35,475 nt of DNA from positions 1 through 35,475 of the forward strand of contig NZ_SMKA01000059.1 in NCBI RefSeq assembly GCF_004348455.1. Direction: 5' to 3'. The DNA is from Kribbella albertanoniae. Its GTDB lineage: Bacteria; Actinomycetota; Actinomycetes; Propionibacteriales; Kribbellaceae. How positions within the stretch are numbered: position 1 is the first letter of the stretch; each line of letters starts with the position of its first letter. The translations under genes were made by a program, and so were the position numbers. Positions 14,833-23,039 of the stretch are shown here, piece by piece. Under the pieces are notes generated by a model. The model worked only from the letters and a program-made list of their open reading frames with translations. It ran no database searches and had not been told where the DNA came from.

Positions 14833-16115
14833 TTGCCGGCGGCCCGCTGCGCGTCGGCCAATGCCTTGGTCCAGGCCTCCTCGGACTTGAGCTTGCCCTG
14901 CTCGAGCGCGGTCAGTGCGTCCCCGATCGCGTCGCCGACCTGCTGGTTCTCCGGGCCGAGGTAGACCGGCTTCAGCTCCTTGGCGGACTTGCCGAAGATC
15001 TTGCCGACCGGCGCGTTGTTGAAGTACTCATCCTTCGCGCCGGCGACGGCCGGGTCATCGAGGGCCTGAGGCGCCGACGGGAAGTTGTTCTTCGCCTTGA
15101 ACGCTGCGGTCTGCCCCTCCGGGCTGGTCAGGAACTTGGCGAGCTCGGCAGCCTCCTTCGGGTGCTTGCTCTGCGACGGTACGGCGAGGAACGAGCCACC
15201 GCGGACCGCCCCCTCCCCCGGAACCCTGGCAACGTCCCACTTGCCGGCGTTCTCCGGACCTGCCTGGTCCTTGATGATGCCGAGCATCCACGCCGGGCAC
15301 GGGATGGTCGCGAACGTGCCCTTCTTGAAGCCGGCGTTCCAGGCCGGGCTCCACATCTGCAGCTTGCCGGACAGCCCGGCGTCGACCATCTGCACGGTCT
15401 GGTCCCACGCCTTGCGCACGCCGGGGTTCGTGTCGACGATCAGCTTGTTGCTGCGATCGAAGTACGTCGTATCGCCCTGCTGCATCAGGATGTTCTGGTA
15501 GATCGAGCCCGAGGTGTCGTAGAAGCTGGCGCCGGTGTTCGCAGCGCTGAACTTCTTGCCGGTGGCAAGGTACTCGTCCCAGGTCGGCCACAGCGCGCCG
15601 ACCTTCTCCCGGTCGGTCGGCAGCCCGGCCTTGGCGAACAGGTCACTGCGGAAACACATGCCCTGGGCACCGATGTCGGTGCCGAGGCCAACGAGTTTCG
15701 AGCCGTCCGTGCTGAGCGCCTGGTTCCACTTCCACTCCAGGAAGTTGCCCTTCAGGCTGCCGGCACCGTAGTCGAGCAGGTTCGCGAACTGGTCGGGCTT
15801 GGCCATCAGCTTGACCAGGATGCCCTCCTCCAGCGCGACCACGTCACCGGCGCCGGTGCCGGCGGTCAGCCACTGCTGCAGCTTCGGGGTGTAGTCACCC
15901 AGCTTGGCGATGTTGTCGGCCTTGATCTTGATGCCCGGGTGCGACGCCTCGTACTCCTTGTACAGGTCCTCGTAGCCGAACTGGCTGAACGTCTTCACGG
16001 TCAGCGTGATCGTGCCGTCAGCCGCCTCGCCACCGGCCGAGCCGCCACACCCGGCCACGGCCACCAGGCCCCCGGCCACTGACACCGCTACTGCTGCCCA
16101 CCACTTTGCCGACAT
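14829..16115 (-). CDS. Sugar-binding lipoprotein of the ABC transporter (CebE-like)
   Basis: A 428-residue extracellular solute-binding protein (family 1). The signal peptide ends in the lipobox VAGC, so the mature protein is lipid-anchored at the outer face of the membrane. ITLTVKTFSQFGYEDLYKEYEASHPGI and the region around WPTWDEYLATGKKFSAA resemble cellobiose- or xylobiose-binding proteins. The ATG at 16113-16115 was chosen because GAGGAGA lies seven bases upstream and the signal peptide starts there; the longer frame would cover the operator region. The near-palindrome TGGGAGCGCTTCCA is 30-43 nt upstream, placing repressor binding at the promoter. Sugar specificity is inferred from the operator and the divergent cellulase. 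Confidence 0.9.
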   Translation of the reverse strand: MSAKWWAAVAVSVAGGLVAVAGCGGSAGGEAADGTITLTVKTFSQFGYEDLYKEYEASHPGIKIKADNIAKLGDYTPKLQQWLTAGTGAGDVVALEEGILVKLMAKPDQFANLLDYGAGSLKGNFLEWKWNQALSTDGSKLVGLGTDIGAQGMCFRSDLFAKAGLPTDREKVGALWPTWDEYLATGKKFSAANTGASFYDTSGSIYQNILMQQGDTTYFDRSNKLIVDTNPGVRKAWDQTVQMVDAGLSGKLQMWSPAWNAGFKKGTFATIPCPAWMLGIIKDQAGPENAGKWDVARVPGEGAVRGGSFLAVPSQSKHPKEAAELAKFLTSPEGQTAAFKAKNNFPSAPQALDDPAVAGAKDEYFNNAPVGKIFGKSAKELKPVYLGPENQQVGDAIGDALTALEQGKLKSEEAWTKALADAQRAAGK

Positions 16116-16144
16116 CGTTGATTCTCCTCGAAACTGGAAGAAAC

Positions 16145-16158
16145 TGGGAGCGCTTCCA
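16145..16158. promoter_or_regulatory. CebR-like operator before the ABC operon
   Basis: TGGGAGCGCTTCCA differs at one position from the streptomycete CebR palindrome TGGGAGCGCTCCCA. It lies 30 nt upstream of the binding-protein ATG. Confidence 0.8.
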
Positions 16159-16279
16159 GTGAAGGTAAGCGATTGCCGGGCGTTTGTGAACCCCCCGATT
16201 TCTGTTCGTCTCAGTCTTGACACGGCCGGGTGGCCTCGGGACCATGGCGCCACCTTGGCTGCAGCTTCCGCCTGGTTTC

Positions 16280-16293
16280 TGCAACCGCTCCCA
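16280..16293. promoter_or_regulatory. Second, weaker CebR-like operator before the cellulase
   Basis: TGCAACCGCTCCCA reads TGGGAGCGGTTGCA on the other strand and matches 11 of 14 positions of the CebR palindrome, with one half-site perfect. It lies 22 nt before the GH9 ATG, so the cellulase and transporter are probably controlled together. Confidence 0.6.
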
Positions 16294-16315
16294 GCTTCTT
16301 CCGGAGGCAGTGCCC

Positions 16316-18520
16316 ATGCCCTCAGCACGACGATCCGCTGTGATCGCCGGCTCCGCCGCGTTCACCGTCCTGGCCGCGACCCTCATCCCCACTTCGGCCA
16401 CCGCCGCCGATCCGCCGTACGAGCGAATCCTGAACGGGACCTTCGACACCGAGCGGGAACCCTGGTGGACCAGCTCGAACACGCCTGCCGCGGTCGCCGA
16501 CGGGCGGCTGTGCGCCGAGATCCCGGCCGGCACCGTCAATCCCTGGGACTCGATGATCGGCCAGGACGACGTACCGCTGGAGGCGGGGCAGCCGTACACG
16601 CTGAAGTTCGACGCGTCGGCCAGCAAGCCGATCCAGTTCAAGGCGGTTCTGCAGCAGCAGGGGCCGCCGTACGGGACGGTGCTCGGCCAGACCGTAACCG
16701 CCGGTACGACGATGCAGAGCTTCAGCTTCACCGGCAATTCACCGGTGACCGACACGCACGGTCAGATGTCGTTCCAGGCCGGCGCCGCGACCGAGGCGTA
16801 CACGCTGTGTCTGGACAACATCTCGGTCACCGGCGGAATCGTGCCACCTGGTGGGGTACGCGACTTCGGCTCACCGGTCCGGGTCAACCAGCTCGGCTAT
16901 CTGCCCAGCGGTCCGCACCGGGCGACCTATGTCACGGACCAGACCACTCCCCTGGACTGGAAGCTCGTTGATGCCGGCAACCAGACGGTTGCCGTCGGCA
17001 AGACCACGCCGTACGGGCTGGATGCCTTGGCGGGCGACAGCGTGCAGCTGATCGACTTCGGTGCCTACAAGCGTTCTGGCACTGGCTTCAAGCTCGTCGT
17101 CGGCGAACACATCAGCGAACCGTTCGACATCGCGACGAACCTGTACTCCAAACTGCGGCAGGAGTCGCTCGAGTACTTCTACAACAACCGGAGCGGTATC
17201 CCGATCGAGGCCAAGTACGTCGGCGACGCGTGGGCTCGCGAGGCGGGCCACCTCGGCGTCGCGCCGAACAAGGGCGACACCTCGGTACCTTGCGTCCCCG
17301 GCAGCTGCGACTACAGCCTCGACGTCCGCGGCGGCTGGTACGACGCCGGCGACCACGGCAAGTACGTCGTCAATGGGGCGCTCGCGGCCTGGCAACTGCT
17401 CGACCTGTACGAGGAGTCGGAGCGCAACGTCAGCCTGAAGATCCCGGAGAACGCGAACCGGGTGCCGGACGTGCTGGACGAGGCGAAGTGGCAGATCGAC
17501 TTCCTGCTTCGGATGCAGGTCCCGGCCGGTCAGCCACTGGCTGGGATGGTGCACCACAAGATCCACGATGTCGCGTGGACGGGTATGGCGCTCGCCCCGG
17601 CCGCCGACCCGCAGCAGCGCTACCTGTACCCGCCGTCAACCGCCGCGACCCTGAACGTCGCCGCGATCGGCGCCCGTTGTGGCCGCGTGTACGCGCGCTG
17701 GGACCGCGCCTTGGCTACTCGCTGCCTATCGGCCGCGCAGACGGCTTGGAAGGCCGCTGAGCTGCACCCGGCGATCTATGCACCGGGTGGCGGCGTGGGC
17801 GGTGGCCCGTACGACGACGTGAAGGTGACCGACGAGTTCTCCTGGGCCGCGGCCGAGTTGTTCGCTGCAACGGGGAAGGCGTCGTACAAGCGTCGCATCA
17901 CGACCGGGGTGAAGGCGGCCGACGGGTTCTCGTGGCAGGAGACTGGTGGGCTCGCGGATCTTGCGCTGGCTCGGGTGCCGTGGCGGTTGTCGATGATCGA
18001 GCGGGTGAAGCTGGTGCACCGGATCTCGATCGTTGCCGACAGCTACCTTGCCGATCTGCGGTCGCAGGGTTACGCCAATCCCTACAAGCCGGCCAACGGT
18101 CAGTACGTGTGGGGCTCGAACTCCGGTACGGCGAACAACGCGATGATTCTCGCGATTGCGGCGGACCTGACCGGGCGCGCGTCGTACCGGTCGGCGGCGC
18201 TGGAGTCGCTGGACTACTTGCTCGGGCGGAACGCGATCAACCAGTCCTACGTGACCGGGTACGGCGAGCGGGACAGCCACAACCAGCACCACCGGTTCTG
18301 GTCGCATTCGCTGAACCCGGCGTATCCCTCGCCGTACCCGGGCTCGCTGGCCGGTGGGCCGAACTCGGGACTGCAGGATCCCGTTGCCCAGCGCAACCTT
18401 CAGGGCTGTGCGCCGGCCAAGTGCTACATCGACGAGATCGGTTCGTACTCGACCAACGAGGTTGCGGTGAACTGGAACTCGGCGCTGGCCTGGCTGACGA
18501 CGTACGCGGACGAAAGCTAA
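16316..18520 (+). CDS. Secreted GH9 endoglucanase with CBM4/9-like and Ig-like domains
   Basis: A 734-residue secreted enzyme. A signal peptide covers about residues 1-31 (MPSARRSAV...TSATAAD). A carbohydrate-binding module of the CBM4/9 type follows (ILNGTFDTEREPWW to LCLDNISVTGG, about 38-174), then the cellulase Ig-like domain (VRVNQLGYLP to about 270). The GH9 catalytic domain has Asp343 and Asp346 in GGWYDAGDHGKYV, the HHR motif in NQHHRFWSHS, and the acid Glu715 in YSTNEVAVNWN. GH9 enzymes cut beta-1,4-glucan with inversion. GGAGG lies eight bases before the ATG. Its stop is only seven bases from the stop of the convergent VWA gene, and I see no terminator between them. It is divergent from the sugar uptake operon with shared CebR-like sites. 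Confidence 0.94.
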   Translation: MPSARRSAVIAGSAAFTVLAATLIPTSATAADPPYERILNGTFDTEREPWWTSSNTPAAVADGRLCAEIPAGTVNPWDSMIGQDDVPLEAGQPYTLKFDASASKPIQFKAVLQQQGPPYGTVLGQTVTAGTTMQSFSFTGNSPVTDTHGQMSFQAGAATEAYTLCLDNISVTGGIVPPGGVRDFGSPVRVNQLGYLPSGPHRATYVTDQTTPLDWKLVDAGNQTVAVGKTTPYGLDALAGDSVQLIDFGAYKRSGTGFKLVVGEHISEPFDIATNLYSKLRQESLEYFYNNRSGIPIEAKYVGDAWAREAGHLGVAPNKGDTSVPCVPGSCDYSLDVRGGWYDAGDHGKYVVNGALAAWQLLDLYEESERNVSLKIPENANRVPDVLDEAKWQIDFLLRMQVPAGQPLAGMVHHKIHDVAWTGMALAPAADPQQRYLYPPSTAATLNVAAIGARCGRVYARWDRALATRCLSAAQTAWKAAELHPAIYAPGGGVGGGPYDDVKVTDEFSWAAAELFAATGKASYKRRITTGVKAADGFSWQETGGLADLALARVPWRLSMIERVKLVHRISIVADSYLADLRSQGYANPYKPANGQYVWGSNSGTANNAMILAIAADLTGRASYRSAALESLDYLLGRNAINQSYVTGYGERDSHNQHHRFWSHSLNPAYPSPYPGSLAGGPNSGLQDPVAQRNLQGCAPAKCYIDEIGSYSTNEVAVNWNSALAWLTTYADES

Positions 18521-18527
18521 TTAGCTG

Positions 18528-19481
18528 TTAAGGGAAGCGGGACGCCATCGCGATGCACGCACCGGCCGAGGCCAGCGTGAAGAGCATGGCGATCCCGGCG
18601 AACCGGGAGGTGACTTCCTTGTCCACCTCGTCGTACCCGACCGAGGAGCCGATGTCCTTGTAGACGTCCTCCAGCTCACCGGCCGACTCCGCCGTGTAGG
18701 CCTTGCCGCCACTGATCTCGGCGACACTGCGGAGCTCGGCCCGGTCCGGTGGCACCCGCTGCCGGATCCCGTCCATCTCGATGAAGCCCGAGTCGGTACC
18801 GAAGCAGATCGAATAGACCGGGGTCTTCTTGGCCTTGGCCGCCTGCGCGCCTTCCTGCGCGGTCCGGCCGACCGTCCGCTTGCCGTCCGAGAGCAGCACG
18901 ATGCGCGCCGGGGCCGGGTCGTTCGGATGGTCCGGGTCCGGCGGCACCTGGGTGAGCGCCTGCAGCGAGGTGAAGATGCCTTCACCCGTCGCGGTCGACT
19001 CGGCCAGGTCCAGACCGTCGATCGACCGCAGCACGGTGGCCCGGTCGGTGGTCGGCGGCACGATGATGGAGGCCGTCCCGGCGAAGTTGACCAGGGCGAC
19101 GTTGAACTTGCCGGGCAGCTGGTTGACGAAGTTCTTCGCCGACTTCTTCGCCGCCTCCAGCCGGTTCGGGTCGATGTCGGTGGCCATCATCGACAGCGAG
19201 ACGTCGATCGCGACCACGATCGTGGCCCGCTCGCGCGGCACCTTGACCTTGTCCTTGGGCTGCGCGAACGCCACGATGCAGGAGATCGCCGCCAGCAGCG
19301 CGAAGGTGACCGCGAGGTGCCGGCGCCACTGCGGGCGGCGCGGCGCGACCCGGTCGAGCAGCGCGATGTTGGTGAAGCGCAGCGCGTACTGCGAGCGCCT
19401 GTGCTGCAGGTACAGGTAGACCGCGACGACCGCCGGGATGAGCAGCAGGAACCACAACCTGCTCGGAGACAGGAACTCCAT
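18528..19481 (-). CDS. VWA-domain membrane protein of a MoxR system (BatA-like)
   Basis: A 317-residue protein with membrane helices at about 8-25, 56-73 and 295-312. Between them is a von Willebrand A domain whose metal site is DVSLSM (Asp93, Ser95, Ser97) with later TATGEG and LLSDG motifs. The N-terminal helix pair (FLSPSRLWFLLLIPAVVAVYL, RRPQW) is typical of BatA/BatB proteins. With MoxR and DUF58 it makes the usual three-gene set, in which the ATPase is thought to remodel or activate a metal-binding target at the membrane. The ATG overlaps the DUF58 stop (TGATG). It ends seven bases from the convergent cellulase. Confidence 0.9.
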   Translation of the reverse strand: MEFLSPSRLWFLLLIPAVVAVYLYLQHRRSQYALRFTNIALLDRVAPRRPQWRRHLAVTFALLAAISCIVAFAQPKDKVKVPRERATIVVAIDVSLSMMATDIDPNRLEAAKKSAKNFVNQLPGKFNVALVNFAGTASIIVPPTTDRATVLRSIDGLDLAESTATGEGIFTSLQALTQVPPDPDHPNDPAPARIVLLSDGKRTVGRTAQEGAQAAKAKKTPVYSICFGTDSGFIEMDGIRQRVPPDRAELRSVAEISGGKAYTAESAGELEDVYKDIGSSVGYDEVDKEVTSRFAGIAMLFTLASAGACIAMASRFP

Positions 19482-20473
19482 CAGCGTGCCACTCCCTTCG
19501 GCGGTTGATGCAGGCGCGGTGCCATCCGCCGGTAGGCGAGTACGAAGCGCACAGTGTCGGCGACCCAGTCACGATCGGTCCGCAGGACCAGATGTCCCGC
19601 ACCTACCCTACGCAGGGCGATCCGGGTTCGTTCCCGCTGTGCCAGGGCGGCGGTCGCGAAGGCCTCGCGGACCTTGCGCCGGCGGGTGTCGATCTCGCGG
19701 ACCTGACCGGTCTCCGGGTCGCCGATCATGACGACGCCGATATTCGGCAGCTCGAGCTCGCGCGGGTCGACGATCTCCACGGCGAGCACCTGGTGCTGCG
19801 CGGTCAGCTTGCGCATCGCACGCTCCCAGGACGGCTCGAGCCGGCTGTCGACCTCGCCGTCCTCGGGGGTGAGGAAGTCGGACACGATCACCCGCAGACC
19901 ACGCTTGCGCTGCGTCCGGGCCATCGACTCCAGGGCCGCGGCCAGGTCACTGCGCTGCGCCGACTGCTCGGCGGTGAACTGCTCGGCCAGCAAGGCGCGG
20001 AGCAGACCGTACAAAGCGAGGCGGCCGGAACGCGCCGGCCAGCGCCGCAACGAGGAGTCCCGGAGCATCAGTCCGCCGAAGCGGTCACCGAGCCGGTGGG
20101 TCAGGAACCCGACCGTGGCCACCGCGGCGACCGCGAGCTCACGCTTCTCCAGGGTCGAGGTCCCGAAGTTCATCGAGCCGGACAGGTCGACCATCGCCCA
20201 GGTCTCCAGCTCGCGGTCCGCGATCAGGTCCCGCACGTGCGGGATCGTCGTCCGCGCGGTCACCGCCCAGTCCATCCGCCGGACGTCGTCGCCGACCTGG
20301 TACGCACGTGCTTCGGCCAGCTCGGTCCCGGGCCCCGGCAGCAGGCCCATGTGCTCACCGTGCAGATACCCCTCGAGACGCCGTACGACGGTCAGCTCCA
20401 GCCGCCGCAACGCACGCTCGGGTGCAAGCTGCGAGATCGTCATCGCAGCTCGCGGGTCGGGACGGTTGGCCAT
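19481..20473 (-). CDS. DUF58 protein of the MoxR operon
   Basis: A 330-residue cytosolic protein. The DUF58 signature is GTELAEARAYQVGDDVRRMDW, followed by a VWA-like MVDLSGSMNFG metal site. The start MANRPDPRAAM is at 20471-20473, because GGAG lies five bases upstream. That GGAG is inside the 3' arm (in mRNA sense) of the long hairpin filling the MoxR-DUF58 gap. An upstream ATG at 20527 in the same frame would read through the hairpin and looks unlikely. The stop overlaps the VWA start. Confidence 0.9.
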   Translation of the reverse strand: MANRPDPRAAMTISQLAPERALRRLELTVVRRLEGYLHGEHMGLLPGPGTELAEARAYQVGDDVRRMDWAVTARTTIPHVRDLIADRELETWAMVDLSGSMNFGTSTLEKRELAVAAVATVGFLTHRLGDRFGGLMLRDSSLRRWPARSGRLALYGLLRALLAEQFTAEQSAQRSDLAAALESMARTQRKRGLRVIVSDFLTPEDGEVDSRLEPSWERAMRKLTAQHQVLAVEIVDPRELELPNIGVVMIGDPETGQVREIDTRRRKVREAFATAALAQRERTRIALRRVGAGHLVLRTDRDWVADTVRFVLAYRRMAPRLHQPPKGVAR

Positions 20474-20474
20474 C

Positions 20475-20638
20475 AGTGCTCCGGGTCGGGGTGGGCTTGA
20501 GTGATTGCGGCGTCCAGGTGCGTGCATCGGGGTGCTAGGCGAGCGTCGTCGATGTGGTTCATCGTTGATGCTCGGCTAGTGCCGCGAGGTGCGTGCCTGG
20601 GCGTCGCAAGCGCCAAGCACACCCCGACCCGGAGCACT
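20475..20638. repeat. 164-nt hairpin element, copy B (MoxR-DUF58 gap)
   Basis: The outer arms are perfect over 19 nt: AGTGCTCCGGGTCGGGGTG at 20475-20493 and its complement at 20620-20638. A middle stem pairs GCGGCGTCCAGG with CCTGGGCGTCGC through G-U pairs. The apical stem joins 20535-20554 to 20560-20579. The element fills the whole gap: one end covers two bases of the MoxR stop codon and the other ends one base before the DUF58 ATG, holding its GGAG in a stem. Copy A is at 9066-9228. Confidence 0.9.
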
Positions 20639-21671
20639 AGACAAACTCCGGGCGGCCGGTGCCGTCGGTGCCGTCGCGCCAGACCGGCTGCGGCGGCGGG
20701 ACGGTGGCCAGGATGCGCTCGACGACCGCGCGCGGGTCGATGTTGTCGGCAACCGCGTCGAAGGTCAGGCCCATCCGGTGACCCATCACGTCGAGGGCGA
20801 CGGTCTGGATGTCACTCGGCAGCAGGTAGTCGCGGCCGTGGATCAGCGCGAGCGCCCGGCCGGCCGAGACCAGGCCTAGCGTCGCCCGGGGGCTGACGCC
20901 GAGCTCGATGATCGGCTCCAGGTCGGGCAGGTGGAAGTCGGTCGGCGTCCGGGTCGCCATCACCAGGCGAACGGCGTACTCCGCGACGAGGTTGTGCACG
21001 AAGACCTGCTCGGCCGTCCGCTGCAGCTCCATGATCGTGTCCGGCTGCAGCACCGGCCGCGGCTCGGGCGGGTCCACGCTCATCCGGCGGAGGATCTCGA
21101 ACTCCTCGTGCCCGCGCGGGTGCGGTACGTCGATCTTGACCAGGAACCGGTCCCGCTGCGCCTCCGGCAGCGGGTAGACGCCCTCGGACTCGATCGGGTT
21201 CTGGGTGGCGATCACGATGAACGGCTTCGGCATCGGGAAGGTCTGGCCGCCGATCGACACCTGCCGCTCGGCCATCAGCTCGAGCATCGCCGACTGCACC
21301 TTGGCCGGGGCCCGGTTCACCTCGTCGGCCAGCACGAAGTTCACGAACGTCGGGCCGAGCTCGATGTCGAACTGCTCGCGGGTCTGCCGGTAGATCCGGG
21401 TCCCGACGATGTCGGAGGGGACCAGGTCGGGGGTGAACTGGATCCGGGCGAAGGTCCCGCCGACCACGCTCGCGAAGGTCCGCACGGCGAGTGTCTTGGC
21501 GACCCCCGGCACACCCTCGAGCAGGCAGTGACCCTTGGCCAGCAGCGAGACCATCAGCGTCTCGACCATGTGCTCCTGACCGACGATCACCCGCTTGACC
21601 TCGCTGAGTGCCTCGCCGATCAGCCGGGACTGCTGCGCCACAGCTGCAGCCGACACAGTGGTTTCGGTCAT
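20637..21671 (-). CDS. MoxR-family AAA+ ATPase
   Basis: A 344-residue ATPase. Walker A is GVPGVAKT (53-60), Walker B is LADEVNRAP (about 114-122), and TQNPIESEGVYPLPEAQRDRF carries sensor and MoxR-specific residues. MoxR ATPases act as chaperones that activate partner complexes and are usually encoded with DUF58 and VWA proteins, as here. The ATG at 21669-21671 has AAGGA six bases before it; the longer frame adds 23 residues not seen in the family. The TAG stop overlaps the long hairpin. Confidence 0.93.
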   Translation of the reverse strand: MTETTVSAAAVAQQSRLIGEALSEVKRVIVGQEHMVETLMVSLLAKGHCLLEGVPGVAKTLAVRTFASVVGGTFARIQFTPDLVPSDIVGTRIYRQTREQFDIELGPTFVNFVLADEVNRAPAKVQSAMLELMAERQVSIGGQTFPMPKPFIVIATQNPIESEGVYPLPEAQRDRFLVKIDVPHPRGHEEFEILRRMSVDPPEPRPVLQPDTIMELQRTAEQVFVHNLVAEYAVRLVMATRTPTDFHLPDLEPIIELGVSPRATLGLVSAGRALALIHGRDYLLPSDIQTVALDVMGHRMGLTFDAVADNIDPRAVVERILATVPPPQPVWRDGTDGTGRPEFV

Positions 21672-21850
21672 GCCTGTCCTTCCGGGGTCCACAGTGCGGA
21701 CCTTGTCACTCCCCGATGCGTTCGACACCGGCCATTCCATCAGATCGGTGGGTCCGCCGCTGCATGGCCCACCGCGCCCATCCTCCCTGGCGGGTCAAAT
21801 TCCCGGGGAGTTGCGACGGTGCTACCGGGGATGTGGTGGGATTGGGGTCG

Positions 21851-22696
21851 ATGACTGCGACCGAATCCCAGACGGAGGTGCAGCCGGCCGAGCCGCCGGT
21901 GGACGCACCTGCGTCGCTGATTCCTGCCGCGCTCCCGCTGCAGCCGGAGGATCCGCCGCGGGTCGGCGAGTTCTGGCTGCGTGGCCGGCTGGGGGCGAAC
22001 GCGGCCGGTTATCTGTACACGGCCAGTGACGAGCGCGGGCGGAACGCCGTGGTCGCGATGATGACCGAGGGGTCGGCCGACGACGCGGCCGCCCGGGACC
22101 GGTTCGTGTTCGCGGTCGACGCGCTGCCCGAGGACGTCGTACTGGCGCACAACGACGAGGACGACGACGATCTCGCGCTCTGGGCCGCGTTCGGGCCGAT
22201 CCGCGAGGACGACGGGTCCAGCGCGGCGTCGGACGAGCGGTTGCTGGCCGAGCGCCGCGGCGAGGACGTGCTGTCCGCCGTACTGATGGACCGGATCCCG
22301 CAGCACGGGCGGCTCCGCGGGCCGGACTTCCGGCACTACTGGGAGAACCGTCGCAGGCCTGGTCTGTTCCGGATTTGGCCGCTGCCCTGGCCGACCGCGC
22401 TGCGGCCGGCCTCCTGGGCTGCCATCTGGTACGCACTGGCCACGATGCTGCTCCTGATGGCGCTGGCGCTGTTGCTGGCCTGGTTCCTGTTCAAGGACTC
22501 CCCGCCGCTCGACCCGCCGCCGGTGATCCCGACGCCGTCCAGGACGGTCACCACGACGATCACGCCGACCACACCGCCGCCAGGCACCGACGGGCCCCCC
22601 AGTACGCCGGTGACTCCGGACCCGAGCGGCAGTATCCCGCTCACGCCGGGCACGAGCGGCCCGCCCAGCCCGACCGACCCGGGCGACAAGTTCTAG
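21851..22696 (+). CDS. Single-span membrane protein with kinase-like N-terminus and Pro/Thr tail
   Basis: About 281 residues from the ATG at 21851. Residues 35-75 (EFWLRGRLGANAAGYLYTASDERGRNAVVAMM) recall the glycine loop and beta-strands of a Ser/Thr kinase N-lobe. No VAIK lysine context, HRD or DFG motif follows, so it cannot be an ordinary kinase. An acidic stretch (HNDEDDDDLALW) comes next, then one membrane helix at about 190-217 (ALATMLLLMALALLLAWFLF). The outer tail is low complexity, rich in Pro, Thr and Ser. It is divergent from the MoxR operon, suggesting a functional link. The ribosome site is a weak GGGG run. Its TAG overlaps the stop codon of the convergent small membrane gene within a CTAG. 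Function unknown. Confidence 0.75.
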   Translation: MTATESQTEVQPAEPPVDAPASLIPAALPLQPEDPPRVGEFWLRGRLGANAAGYLYTASDERGRNAVVAMMTEGSADDAAARDRFVFAVDALPEDVVLAHNDEDDDDLALWAAFGPIREDDGSSAASDERLLAERRGEDVLSAVLMDRIPQHGRLRGPDFRHYWENRRRPGLFRIWPLPWPTALRPASWAAIWYALATMLLLMALALLLAWFLFKDSPPLDPPPVIPTPSRTVTTTITPTTPPPGTDGPPSTPVTPDPSGSIPLTPGTSGPPSPTDPGDKF

Positions 22697-22947
22697 ACCT
22701 GCTGCGGTTCAGGCTTCCTGTGCAGCGTGAGTAGGCCGATCAGGCTGATCACGGCCCAGCTGCCTTCCAGCAGCAGGAAGCCCCAGGACGATTCGTGGAG
22801 TGCGATCAGGGCCAGCAGGCCGGAGCCGAGGAAGTTCAGCAGCTGGTAGGTGAGGGTGCGCTGACGCAGCCATCCGGCCTGGGCGGCCGCGAAGGCGATC
22901 AGAATGACCAGTGCACCGACGATCTCGAAAACATCAACAGCATGCAT
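22693..22947 (-). CDS. Small three-helix membrane protein (CBU_0592-like)
   Basis: An 84-residue protein starting MHAVDVFEIVGALVILIAF. Three hydrophobic segments cover about residues 6-27, 33-53 and 56-77, joined by short loops (GWLRQRTLTYQLLNFLG, HESSWG). This layout resembles the small CBU_0592 type of membrane protein, which has no firm function. The start at 22947 has GGAGGGG about eight bases upstream, and that site is itself in a small hairpin. It lies 92 nt after the aldo/keto reductase on the same strand, behind a structured leader. The longer frame upstream is not family-like. Confidence 0.78.
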   Translation of the reverse strand: MHAVDVFEIVGALVILIAFAAAQAGWLRQRTLTYQLLNFLGSGLLALIALHESSWGFLLLEGSWAVISLIGLLTLHRKPEPQQV

Positions 22948-22948
22948 C

Positions 22949-23036
22949 GGAGAAGCCCCTCCAGGGGCAGGCGTCGTCTTGTCACCGACCGGGTACGACG
23001 CCACTCGTCCGGGGCCCGCAGTAGCGCGGGACCTGC
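22949..23036 (-). promoter_or_regulatory. Structured leader before the small membrane gene
   Basis: Three hairpins follow each other in mRNA sense. GTCCCGC pairs with GCGGG(C). GGCGTCGT pairs perfectly with ACGACGCC around a 17-nt loop. GCCCC-TGGA-GGGGC puts part of the GGAGGGG ribosome site into a stem. I do not recognise a known riboswitch class. The layout suits control of ribosome access. Confidence 0.4.
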
Positions 23037-23039
23037 TTC

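Noticed and set aside
16116..16328. Longer N-terminus for the sugar-binding lipoprotein
   Set aside because: It would translate the operator region and put the lipoprotein signal in the middle of the protein.
22949..23036. Known riboswitch before the small membrane gene
   Set aside because: I could not match fluoride, ykkC, glycine, TPP, ZTP or c-di-AMP consensus features.
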